From: Pyropia yezoensis
Taxonomy: Eukaryota > Rhodophyta > Bangiophyceae > Bangiales > Bangiaceae
Direction of reading: 5' to 3'
Length of the DNA: 64,000 bases
Assembly (NCBI GenBank): GCA_009829735.1
Contig: CM020619.1
Location: 33,582,283 to 33,646,282, forward strand
Positions 11,701 to 22,355 of the stretch are shown here, in pieces. The notes under the pieces are model-generated. The model did not search any database. It was not told where the DNA came from and saw only the letters and a list, made by a program, of their open reading frames with translations. How positions within the stretch are numbered: position 1 is the stretch's first letter; the number at the start of each line of letters is the position of its first letter. The translations under genes and the position numbers were made by a program.

Positions 11701-12025
11701 AGTTCCGACCGACCCGGTCGGCCCTGTGAGGGGGTGCGTAAACGCACGTCTCGGCGTTGGGGGCGCGACTTGCTGTCCCCCATCGAGTACGTAACACGGA
11801 TGTGGAGGCGGTCACGTTGACCGCCCCTCTCCTCAAGCTTGCCCACTCGGCAGCTTGCTCTCCTCAGTTCACACTTCACCACCACCACCACCTCCCCTTC
11901 ACCTTCCACTGGGCTGCCCCACGCTGGGGAGGCCACCCGTATACCCACGATCCGAGTCCCCCTCAACTCGAGGCGGGTCTCGTGCTGCGATAGCCAGAGC
12001 GTCTCTCCCCAACTTGGGGAGAGCC

Positions 12026-13969
12026 ATGGCGACTCCGGGAGTGGAGACGGACTCTCTTGACGAGCGCATGGAGGACACCTCCTACGGGGCAGCACCCGCC
12101 GGGACTTCCGGCGGGGGCTCCGCGATCGCTCCGGGGGACGGGACTCCCGCGTCACCCGGCTTTGGGTTGACGGCGGGGTCTCCCCCGGAGGCGGGACAAG
12201 TTGTCCCGCGTGAGGCCTTGGGGCGGTGGTTTTACCCCTCTTGGCCTCTCTATGAGGAGGGGCTGACTGTTCTTCGCTGTGGCCGACTTGGCGCAGCGAT
12301 GGGCCGGGTATAAGACCGCCTACGGGAGAAGTATCCCCGTAGGGTCGGGTTCCCTGCCGGCTTCAGGACGGACCAGTTTGCCTTCCTGGACGATGAGGAG
12401 GTTGAGGACGTTCAGCGTGCCAAGGCCATGGTGGACCGCGGGGGAACTATCCCGGGTCCCGGCGACTTGCCGACCTTCACGTGGGACGCTGTGGCAACTC
12501 GCCCACCGTACCTCCACGAGGCCGATCCGCACACTCATCACTTTGATGTGCGGATGGAGAAAGACTTCCGGCGAGGTCCCTACTTGGTGACCTCGGCTCA
12601 ACTTGAGTTTCCTCAACAGTCTGCTGCCAGCAAGGAGCAGTACTATCCGAAGAAGCCCGAGTGGTGGCCTCAAGTTGAGGTCCCCTACGGGTACCCGGCG
12701 TTGCTGCCACGGTTGCTTGACCACTTCGGCTCCGTCATGTTGACGGCTGGCCCTGATCACCTGGTGTGGGCCATGTTGGCCACCCAGTGGCTCCTCGAGG
12801 TCATGTCGACCTGGGTGTCCTGTGTTCAGCGGCGGGGGATGCTCTGGCATCTCCCCCTCCGGCTCCTCCAAGGTTTGGAACAGCTCACCCCTCAGCTAGT
12901 TGCTGAGGGGTGCTCATCAGGACAACTCACTCTACTTGAGGAGATGCTCCGGCTCCATAAGTTTATCGAGTGGGAGAGCATTGAGCACAAGTTGCGCCGC
13001 CCCACTCGTGGGCCCAAGGACGATGGCGCACTTCGCCAGTTCGTGTGGGTCGCTCGTGAACTTCACGACGGCCGTGTGGTCCTACGAGAGGGGTTGGGCA
13101 TCGGGGACTACCCATATGCCCCGGGGGTGGATCGCCACACTGCGCCACCCCCGGACAAGCCCATAGTTATGGCCGTGCCGTCCTATGATGACCATATGAC
13201 TCAACCCACTCCGGGGGCCCCAAGTCGGGGTCGCAGTTATACCCGGGTACCGCCACCTCGGCGGGCCCCTCCGCTTCCTCCTGTTCCTTTCCAACCTCAC
13301 GGGAACATCCCGATCAGCGTGGCCGTGGAGTCTTCCACCCCGGTGTCCCCCAACTTGGGGGCCACCCTCCTGACGGTATACCCCAAGTTGGTGTTGCCGC
13401 CCACGCCTCTGACCTCAGAGATGATGATCACCACGTTGGTGCGCACCATTTCCTGGTTGGCCGCGTCGACCGCAACCCTACAGAGTTCCGAGACTCCTCA
13501 ACTTGAGGAGCGCGTTCGTACTGCAGTGGCGACCGCGAGTTGCGAGTCGGTGGCGGAGTTTATGCCAGCCGAGTTGGCTCGCATTGGGGCTATTATGCCC
13601 CAGCCAGCCCCACTTGGGCGTGGCAAACGTCGCGCGAGCCGGGCATACTCGCCTCCTCGCCGTCGTCGCCGACACTCGCGGCGCTCTCCTTCCGTATCGG
13701 AAGACGAGTTGTCTTACTCCGTTTCGGAGTCCTCTACCCCGTCGGAGACGGAGTCTGTCCAGCGTCTGCGTCGCAAACTTGCGCGCAAGACCAGGCAGAA
13801 GAGTGGCCACGGTCGGCGCCACTTGCGCGACCGTGAGGGACGCGACGGTTCCGACTTGGAGCCGCCGCCCCCTCCAACAAGTGGAGACCGTTATCGGCGT
13901 GGGTCTCGTCGCTCGCCTCCAAGTGAGGGCGAGGGCCGTGGAGTGGGAGAGTCTAGCATGCATGCCTAG
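12026..13969 (+). pseudogene. Antisense accessory ORF of element A (one in-frame stop)
   Basis: This is a plus-strand gene inside a minus-strand retrotransposon, starting 338 bp inside the 3' LTR and ending 111 bp from the pol stop. From the ATG at 12026 the frame runs 648 codons with one internal TAA (12311-12313, about codon 96); it is otherwise open. The N-terminus is acidic and Gly/Pro-rich. The middle is globular, with a YLV...LEF...YYPK...VEVPYG block near 12580-12700. The C-terminus is strongly basic and Arg/Ser-rich (about 13615-13900), like an RS or nuclear-localisation region. The middle block aligns with the plus-strand gene of element B at 49523-51640. No known enzyme motif is seen. 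Function is unknown; DNA/RNA binding or regulation of gag-pol by an antisense product are possibilities only. Confidence 0.7.
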
Positions 13970-14080
13970 TTGGCAGCTGCCTTTGTTGTGAGAGTGTGAG
14001 GGTTAGGGCTGTAGTTAAAAGCCACTCTGCGTACCACTTCGACTTGAAGCACTCTCTTGGCACTGTTGCTCGGCCTTCCC

Positions 14081-17000
14081 TTACGTTGAGGGAGGGCTGT
14101 TAGGGTCTATCTCATTCCGGGCACAGTACGCCCGGACCTTCTCAGCGGGAAGGTCCTCCACATACTCCCACGTATCATCCTTGGCTTTGTAGCCAAACCA
14201 ACGCACCCTCAACATGAGGCGGTCAGTGTCTTCATCCCATCCGTGGTCGATGAACTTATCGAACACGTACTCCTGTGGGCCCTGTTTGGCCGCAGGCAGT
14301 GAGGGGGGGCGCCACGATTCCAACGCACGCGCCCAAGCTGGGTCTCCTGCAGGCGGTGGTGCAACTTTGACCACGTCCTGTCCGTTCACTGTGCGGACCC
14401 CATCGTCACTTTCGATGGTGAAGCGCCGCCCATCAGTACGAAGGACCAGGTACGGTCCCTTCGTCTGGAATACCAGCTTACCCCCAGTTGGGGTGTGCGA
14501 GTGTACCAGCACCCAGTCACCCTGCTCGGGGACATGTTTAGCATTGCGCACCTTTTTGTCAAAGGTACGCTTGTAGCGCTTTTGTGCTTTGTCCATCTCA
14601 GCCCTGACTTTAGGGATGAGGTGCTCCAGCCTAGCAGCGAACTCCGCCTTACTCTCAGTAGGAGTAGGCGTACTGCCACTACCCTCCCCAGTTGGGAGCG
14701 ACCGCCGCACGGCAATAGACCGAACACGACGGGGGGTCACAAAAGCGAGGGGTACTTCCCCTGTAGATGAGTGAACCTGCGAATTGTAGGCAGTAGTAAG
14801 GATAGAAATGTATTGGTCCCACGTCTTCACGTGCTCACTCACATAGTGGCGCAGCTGCCTAACAATAGTTTTGTTGAAGCGCTCCACCTGCCCATTAGTT
14901 TGTGGGTGGTAGGGGGTGGCGTAGTTTGCCTTAACCCCCAACATATCCAGGACTCCCTGAAACAGTACAGACGCAAATTGCGGTCCATTGTCCGATAGTG
15001 TACTATCTGGGATGCCATACGCGGCAACCCAGTGATCTAGGAAGGCTGACACGACCGACATGGCCGTGATCTCTGCCAGTGGGATCGCTCGCGTAAGTTT
15101 CGTGAAGCGGTCACAGATGACCAGGGGGTACTGGTTGCCTTCCTCGGTCACTGGCAGTGGCCCAAGGATGTCCATCGCCAACGCGGCGAAGGGCTCCTTG
15201 GCCGGGAACAATAGCATAGCCGTACTAGGCCGCCGTTCCATCAGACGGTTCTGTGCACAACTTGTGCAGGCAGCCACCCAACTGTAGATGTCCACCACCG
15301 TGGACGGCCAGTAGTACCTGGTCCTCAGGGTCTGGTACAGTTTACTAGACCCCAGGTGTCCACCCGTGGGAGCGTTGTGCTCCCTCTCAAGGATACTGTC
15401 CTTGAGGGATGCGGGGACGACAAGTTGTTCGGTCCCCTGGAATACCCCCCTCCTCATGAGGAGGCCATCGTCTCCCAGAAAGAAGCGCGTCTCAACCACC
15501 GTATCCAGTATATCCCTCTGCGACTTGCAGAAGGGATCCTCGGCCTGGGCCTTCACCACCTCGTCCAGGGACAGGGGCAAGTACTTCTTGTTCCCTGGCG
15601 CCTCGGGGTTCAACGCCTGACCCGAGCGCGTGACTACCCCCACGATGGGGATGTCCTCATCGACTGGGTTAGTGTCCAGCCCCTCGGTAGGTACCCGAGA
15701 GAGGCCGTCGGCAAGGGCATGTTGCCTGCCAGGTCGGTACTCAATGTCAAAGTTGAAGGGTGCCAGTCGCACCCTCCACCGGTTGAGACGAGTGTTCGTA
15801 CAGTCCGTCTTAAAGATGAACTGCAACGCGCGGTGGTCACAGCGGATGAGGAACTTCTCACCCTCCAGGTAGTGACGAAGTGACGTCACCGCCCACACCA
15901 CTGCGAGTCCTTCCAACTCGGTGACTCCGTAGTTCTTCTCGGCCGAGTTCAGCCCCTTACTAAAGTATCCCACCGGCAAGTACTCCTTGTCCGGCTGCTG
16001 CTGAAGCAACACACAACCAAGTTGGTCGTAGCTAGCGTCCACATCCAGGATGTAGTGGCCTCCCAACCTGGGAATAGCCAAGATGGGGGGCTTCAGCAGA
16101 AGGTCCCGAAGAGTCTCAAAGGATTCCTGCTCCACCCGACTTGGGGGAGGCAGGTTCTTCGGTAGCGTTGAGCTCACTAGCTCATTCAACGGCTTCGCCA
16201 CCTTGGCGAAGCCCTTGGTGAAACGTCGGTACACGTTACACATCCCGAGGAAGCTCCTCATCTGGGTCTGGGTCCGGGGGTACTGAGCCTTACGAATGGC
16301 CCTCAAGTTCTTCTCGTTAACACTGAGACGCCCCGGATGGACAACATGTCCCAAGTACTCCACCTCTTGAGTAAAGAGGTGGCACTTACTCGCCTTCAGT
16401 GACACACCGGCGTCAGCAAGTAGCTTGAACACCTGGCCAAGATGGCCAATGTGTTCCTCCGGACTTCGGGAGAACACAATGATATCGTCTAGGTACACAA
16501 GACAGATCTGCCACCGTACTCCGGCCAGAATCATGTCCATAGCGCGCTGGAAAGTTGCCGGCGCGTTACACAGACCAAACGGTAGGCGCTTGCACTGGTA
16601 GGTACCACAGTGACAGGTAAAGGTAGTTTTATGCCTGTCCTCCGGGGCAATGGGAATTTGCCAGTACCCCGCGTTACAGTCCAGGGTAGAGAACACGTTT
16701 GCCTCCCCCAGAGAGTCCAGACAGTCATCCATCCTAGGTAGGGGATAACTGTCCTTCACCGTGCTCTCGTTGAGCTTACGGTAGTCGATACAAAACCGGG
16801 GGGTCCCATCAACTTTGGGGACGATAACCACCGGACTCGCCCACTCGGCGTTGCTGGCCTCGATCACATCGAGGGCCTCCATGCGAGCAACTTGCTCCTT
16901 AACGAGGGCCCTTGAACGAGGTCCTCCCCTATACGGTTGTTGGCGTATAGGGGGTGCACCGGGCTTCAACTCGATCCGGTGTTGGGTGGCTCTCATGAGT

Positions 17001-17954
17001 CCCAATTGACCATCCCACAGCTTGTGATATTGGTCCAAGAGGCGTTCAACTTGAACCCTCAACCTGGGGGGGACACCCTCCATGTTCACATGGGGTCGAG
17101 GAGAGGCGGCCGACTTGGTTTGATGCTTCTCCTTTCCGGACTTTGGGTCGCTACTTGCGCCCGCGTTGAGGGTGACCGCTACTACCGGTCCCTCGTGTTG
17201 GTCGATATAGCCGAACTTGGCTCCCGACTTGAAGTACTTGGGCGTCGGGCTCAGGTTCATCACCTGGATCCTCCACGGGACTCCGGCTTTGGAGTCCATC
17301 GTGCCAAGGGCAACATGCACTTGGTGCTTGCGAGCAAGACGTGGGTGAGGGTGCACCAACCCGTTCCCCGTAAAATCAGTTACAACATCAACGTGCGCCA
17401 CCGAGTTGGGGGACAACGTGACTTTGCGGGCTAAACGCAGGGTAGCAGTAAACCCTTCCCCCACAGAGCAAACCGGCTTCGACTGTGAGACTGTCACAGG
17501 AGCCACAGACTTTCCCTTACCAAGGATGGGGATAGTCTCCCCATTCATCAACTTGACCCAGTACTCAGGGCCACAAATCAAAGGCACTTGTGTAACAACA
17601 TAAGGGGTACCCAGAAGCAGGGGTACCGATATATTCTCAACTACGCCATAGGTCACGTCGACCTCATGGGTCCCCAACCTAGTTGGTAGGGTCACGGCAC
17701 CAACGATGGGAAGTACCCCACCATTGATGTCAATCATATGGTCAGCTTTGGACCTCCAGCGTTGGAGCTTCACCTCCTTTGGTAATAGCGACTTGCGTAT
17801 CAAGGAGGCTCCTGACCCGGTATCAAGTGCGATACGGGTACAGCATGCACGGCCGGGGGCAAGTTGCACCCGTCCAGCCACCTGGAAGTTCTCACCCGTC
17901 AGCACCGCGATGACCCGACGTGGGTTTACGTTCTTGGGGAGTCCTACCCGAGGT
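14081..17954 (-). CDS. Pol of element A, left contig (RT, RNase H, integrase, chromodomain)
   Basis: This is a polyprotein for reverse transcription and integration. In order it shows the aspartic protease motif DTGSGAS, an RT core with FSTLDCNAGYWQIP and YLDDIIVF, and RNase H with DVDASYDQLG. The integrase has an H2C2 zinc finger (HNAPTGGHLG...CTSCAQ) and a catalytic core with MDILGP, SDNGPQF and VERFN (D, D, E). A C-terminal chromodomain-like module (RVRWFGYKAKDDTWEY) ends before a TAA at 14081-14083. RT and RNase H before integrase is the gypsy order; the C-terminal chromodomain marks chromoviruses. The frame is intact here, unlike in the second copy. The N-terminal part is cut by the assembly gap and must be taken from 22245-22355. 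Confidence 0.92.
14162..17954. repeat. First copy of the falsely duplicated pol segment
   Basis: It is 3793 bp and matches 18455-22245 (3791 bp). I count six single-base indels and no clear substitutions; the indels account exactly for the 2-bp length difference. It ends directly at the N gap. Confidence 0.92.
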
Positions 17955-18454
17955 NNNNNNNNNNNNNNNNNNNNNNNNNNNNNNNNNNNNNNNNNNNNNN
18001 NNNNNNNNNNNNNNNNNNNNNNNNNNNNNNNNNNNNNNNNNNNNNNNNNNNNNNNNNNNNNNNNNNNNNNNNNNNNNNNNNNNNNNNNNNNNNNNNNNNN
18101 NNNNNNNNNNNNNNNNNNNNNNNNNNNNNNNNNNNNNNNNNNNNNNNNNNNNNNNNNNNNNNNNNNNNNNNNNNNNNNNNNNNNNNNNNNNNNNNNNNNN
18201 NNNNNNNNNNNNNNNNNNNNNNNNNNNNNNNNNNNNNNNNNNNNNNNNNNNNNNNNNNNNNNNNNNNNNNNNNNNNNNNNNNNNNNNNNNNNNNNNNNNN
18301 NNNNNNNNNNNNNNNNNNNNNNNNNNNNNNNNNNNNNNNNNNNNNNNNNNNNNNNNNNNNNNNNNNNNNNNNNNNNNNNNNNNNNNNNNNNNNNNNNNNN
18401 NNNNNNNNNNNNNNNNNNNNNNNNNNNNNNNNNNNNNNNNNNNNNNNNNNNNNN
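17955..18454. other. Assembly gap of exactly 500 N
   Basis: Exactly 500 N bases is a placeholder rather than a measured size. The flanking contigs overlap in content, so no sequence is necessarily missing. Confidence 0.98.
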
Positions 18455-21400
18455 ATACTCCCACGTATCATCCTTGGCTTTGTAGCCAAACCAACGCACC
18501 CTCAACATGAGGCGGTCAGTGTCTTTCATCCCATCCGTGGTCGATGAACTATCGAACACGTACTCCTGTGGGCCCTGTTTGGCCGCAGGCAGTGAGGGGG
18601 GGCGCCACGATTCCAACGCACGCGCCCAAGCTGGGTCTCCTGCAGGCGGTGGTGCAACTTTGACCACGTCCTGTCCGTTCACTGTGCGGACCCCATCGTC
18701 ACTTTCGATGGTGAAGCGCCGCCATCAGTACGAAGGACCAGGTACGGTCCCTTCGTCTGGAATACCAGCTTACCCCCAGTTGGGGTGTGCGAGTGTACCA
18801 GCACCCAGTCACCCTGCTCGGGGACATGTTTAGCATTGCGCACCTTTTTGTCAAAGGTACGCTTGTAGCGCTTTTGTGCTTTGTCCATCTCAGCCCTGAC
18901 TTTAGGGATGAGGTGCTCCAGCCTAGCAGCGAACTCCGCCTTACTCTCAGTAGGAGTAGGCGTACTGCCACTACCCTCCCAGTTGGGAGCGACCGCCGCA
19001 CGGCAATAGACCGAACACGACGGGGGTCACAAAAGCGAGGGGTACTTCCCCTGTAGATGAGTGAACCTGCGAATTGTAGGCAGTAGTAAGGATAGAAATG
19101 TATTGGTCCCACGTCTTCACGTGCTCACTCACATAGTGGCGCAGCTGCCTAACAATAGTTTTGTTGAAGCGCTCCACCTGCCCATTAGTTTGTGGGTGGT
19201 AGGGGGTGGCGTAGTTTGCCTTAACCCCCAACATATCCAGGACTCCCTGAAACAGTACAGACGCAAATTGCGGTCCATTGTCCGATAGTGTACTATCTGG
19301 GATGCCATACGCGGCAACCCAGTGATCTAGGAAGGCTGACACGACCGACATGGCCGTGATCTCTGCCAGTGGGATCGCTCGCGTAAGTTTCGTGAAGCGG
19401 TCACAGATGACCAGGGGGTACTGGTTGCCTTCCTCGGTCACTGGCAGTGGCCCAAGGATGTCCATCGCCAACGCGGCGAAGGGCTCCTTGGCCGGGAACA
19501 ATAGCATAGCCGTACTAGGCCGCCGTTCCATCAGACGGTTCTGTGCACAACTTGTGCAGGCAGCCACCCAACTGTAGATGTCCACCACCGTGGACGGCCA
19601 GTAGTACCTGGTCCTCAGGGTCTGGTACAGTTTACTAGACCCCAGGTGTCCACCCGTGGGAGCGTTGTGCTCCCTCTCAAGGATACTGTCCTTGAGGGAT
19701 GCGGGGACGACAAGTTGTTCGGTCCCCTGGAATACCCCCCTCCTCATGAGGAGGCCATCGTCTCCCAGAAAGAAGCGCGTCTCAACCACCGTATCCAGTA
19801 TATCCCTCTGCGACTTGCAGAAGGGATCCTCGGCCTGGGCCTTCACCACCTCGTCCAGGGACAGGGGCAAGTACTTCTTGTTCCCTGGCGCCTCGGGGTT
19901 CAACGCCTGACCCGAGCGCGTGACTACCCCCACGATGGGGATGTCCTCATCGACTGGGTTAGTGTCCAGCCCCTCGGTAGGTACCCGAGAGAGGCCGTCG
20001 GCAAGGGCATGTTGCCTGCCAGGTCGGTACTCAATGTCAAAGTTGAAGGGTGCCAGTCGCACCCTCCACCGGTTGAGACGAGTGTTCGTACAGTCCGTCT
20101 TAAAGATGAACTGCAACGCGCGGTGGTCACAGCGGATGAGGAACTTCTCACCCTCCAGGTAGTGACGAAGTGACGTCACCGCCCACACCACTGCGAGTCC
20201 TTCCAACTCGGTGACTCCGTAGTTCTTCTCGGCCGAGTTCAGCCCCTTACTAAAGTATCCCACCGGCAAGTACTCCTTGTCCGGCTGCTGCTGAAGCAAC
20301 ACACAACCAAGTTGGTCGTAGCTAGCGTCCACATCCAGGATGTAGTGGCCTCCCAACCTGGGAATAGCCAAGATGGGGGGCTTCAGCAGAAGGTCCCGAA
20401 GAGTCTCAAAGGATTCCTGCTCCACCCGACTTGGGGGAGGCAGGTTCTTCGGTAGCGTTGAGCTCACTAGCTCATTCAACGGCTTCGCCACCTTGGCGAA
20501 GCCCTTGGTGAAACGTCGGTACACGTTACACATCCCGAGGAAGCTCCTCATCTGGGTCTGGGTCCGGGGGGTACTGAGCCTTACGAATGGCCCTCAAGTT
20601 CTTCTCGTTAACACTGAGACGCCCCGGATGGACAACATGTCCCAAGTACTCCACCTCTTGAGTAAAGAGGTGGCACTTACTCGCCTTCAGTGACACACCG
20701 GCGTCAGCAAGTAGCTTGAACACCTGGCCAAGATGGCCAATGTGTTCCTCCGGACTTCGGGAGAACACAATGATATCGTCTAGGTACACAAGACAGATCT
20801 GCCACCGTACTCCGGCCAGAATCATGTCCATAGCGCGCTGGAAAGTTGCCGGCGCGTTACACAGACCAAACGGTAGGCGCTTGCACTGGTAGGTACCACA
20901 GTGACAGGTAAAGGTAGTTTTATGCCTGTCCTCCGGGGCAATGGGAATTTGCCAGTACCCCGCGTTACAGTCCAGGGTAGAGAACACGTTTGCCTCCCCC
21001 AGAGAGTCCAGACAGTCATCCATCCTAGGTAGGGGATAACTGTCCTTCACCGTGCTCTCGTTGAGCTTACGGTAGTCGATACAAAACCGGGGGGTCCCAT
21101 CAACTTTGGGGACGATAACCACCGGACTCGCCCACTCGGCGTTGCTGGCCTCGATCACATCGAGGGCCTCCATGCGAGCAACTTGCTCCTTAACGAGGGC
21201 CCTTGAACGAGGTCCTCCCCTATACGGTTGTTGGCGTATAGGGGGTGCACCGGGCTTCAACTCGATCCGGTGTTGGGTGGCTCTCATGAGTCCCAATTGA
21301 CCATCCCACAGCTTGTGATATTGGTCCAAGAGGCGTTCAACTTGAACCCTCAACCTGGGGGGGACACCCTCCATGTTCACATGGGGTCGAGGAGAGGCGG

Positions 21401-22245
21401 CCGACTTGGTTTGATGCTTCTCCTTTCCGGACTTTGGGTCGCTACTTGCGCCCGCGTTGAGGGTGACCGCTACTACCGGTCCCTCGTGTTGGTCGATATA
21501 GCCGAACTTGGCTCCCGACTTGAAGTACTTGGGCGTCGGGCTCAGGTTCATCACCTGGATCCTCCACGGGACTCCGGCTTTGGAGTCCATCGTGCCAAGG
21601 GCAACATGCACTTGGTGCTTGCGAGCAAGACGTGGGTGAGGGTGCACCAACCCGTTCCCCGTAAAATCAGTTACAACATCAACGTGCGCCACCGAGTTGG
21701 GGGACAACGTGACTTTGCGGGCTAAACGCAGGGTAGCAGTAAACCCTTCCCCCACAGAGCAAACCGGCTTCGACTGTGAGACTGTCACAGGAGCCACAGA
21801 CTTTCCCTTACCAAGGATGGGGATAGTCTCCCCATTCATCAACTTGACCCAGTACTCAGGGCCACAAATCAAAGGCACTTGTGTAACAACATAAGGGGTA
21901 CCCAGAAGCAGGGGTACCGATATATTCTCAACTACGCCATAGGTCACGTCGACCTCATGGGTCCCCAACCTAGTTGGTAGGGTCACGGCACCAACGATGG
22001 GAAGTACCCCACCATTGATGTCAATCATATGGTCAGCTTTGGACCTCCAGCGTTGGAGCTTCACCTCCTTTGGTAATAGCGACTTGCGTATCAAGGAGGC
22101 TCCTGACCCGGTATCAAGTGCGATACGGGTACAGCATGCACGGCCGGGGGCAAGTTGCACCCGTCCAGCCACCTGGAAGTTCTCACCCGTCAGCACCGCG
22201 ATGACCCGACGTGGGTTTACGTTCTTGGGGAGTCCTACCCGAGGT
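18455..22245. repeat. Second copy of the falsely duplicated pol segment
   Basis: It begins at the base after the N gap and repeats 14162-17954. Single-base indels lie near 18525, 18549, 18722, 18979, 19025 and 20570. Confidence 0.92.
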
Positions 22246-22355
22246 GGGCGGACTCCCTTAGGTCGCCGCAGTATCCGGCACGGTTGGTTCGTCCTCCTGG
22301 CCCACTTGGCCGAGGCTGCCGTTGTGAGCTTCGGACGACCAGCCCCAACGGTCAT
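18455..22355 (-). CDS. Pol of element A, right contig (carries the pol start; indel errors)
   Basis: This is the same pol as at 14081-17954, plus the true N-terminal part. The ATG at 22355-22353 overlaps the gag stop as ATGA. The protease, RT, RNase H, integrase and part of the chromodomain are present. A one-base insertion in the G run near 20570 shifts the frame within RT. Five further indels cluster in the first 600 bp after the gap. Their position at a contig end and in homopolymers points to sequencing error rather than biology. Confidence 0.85.

Noticed and set aside
14081..18682. A single 1533-residue protein crossing the N gap
   Set aside because: It reads through 500 N and joins the end of one pol copy to the start of the other. 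The flanks are the same sequence twice, so the frame is an assembly artefact.
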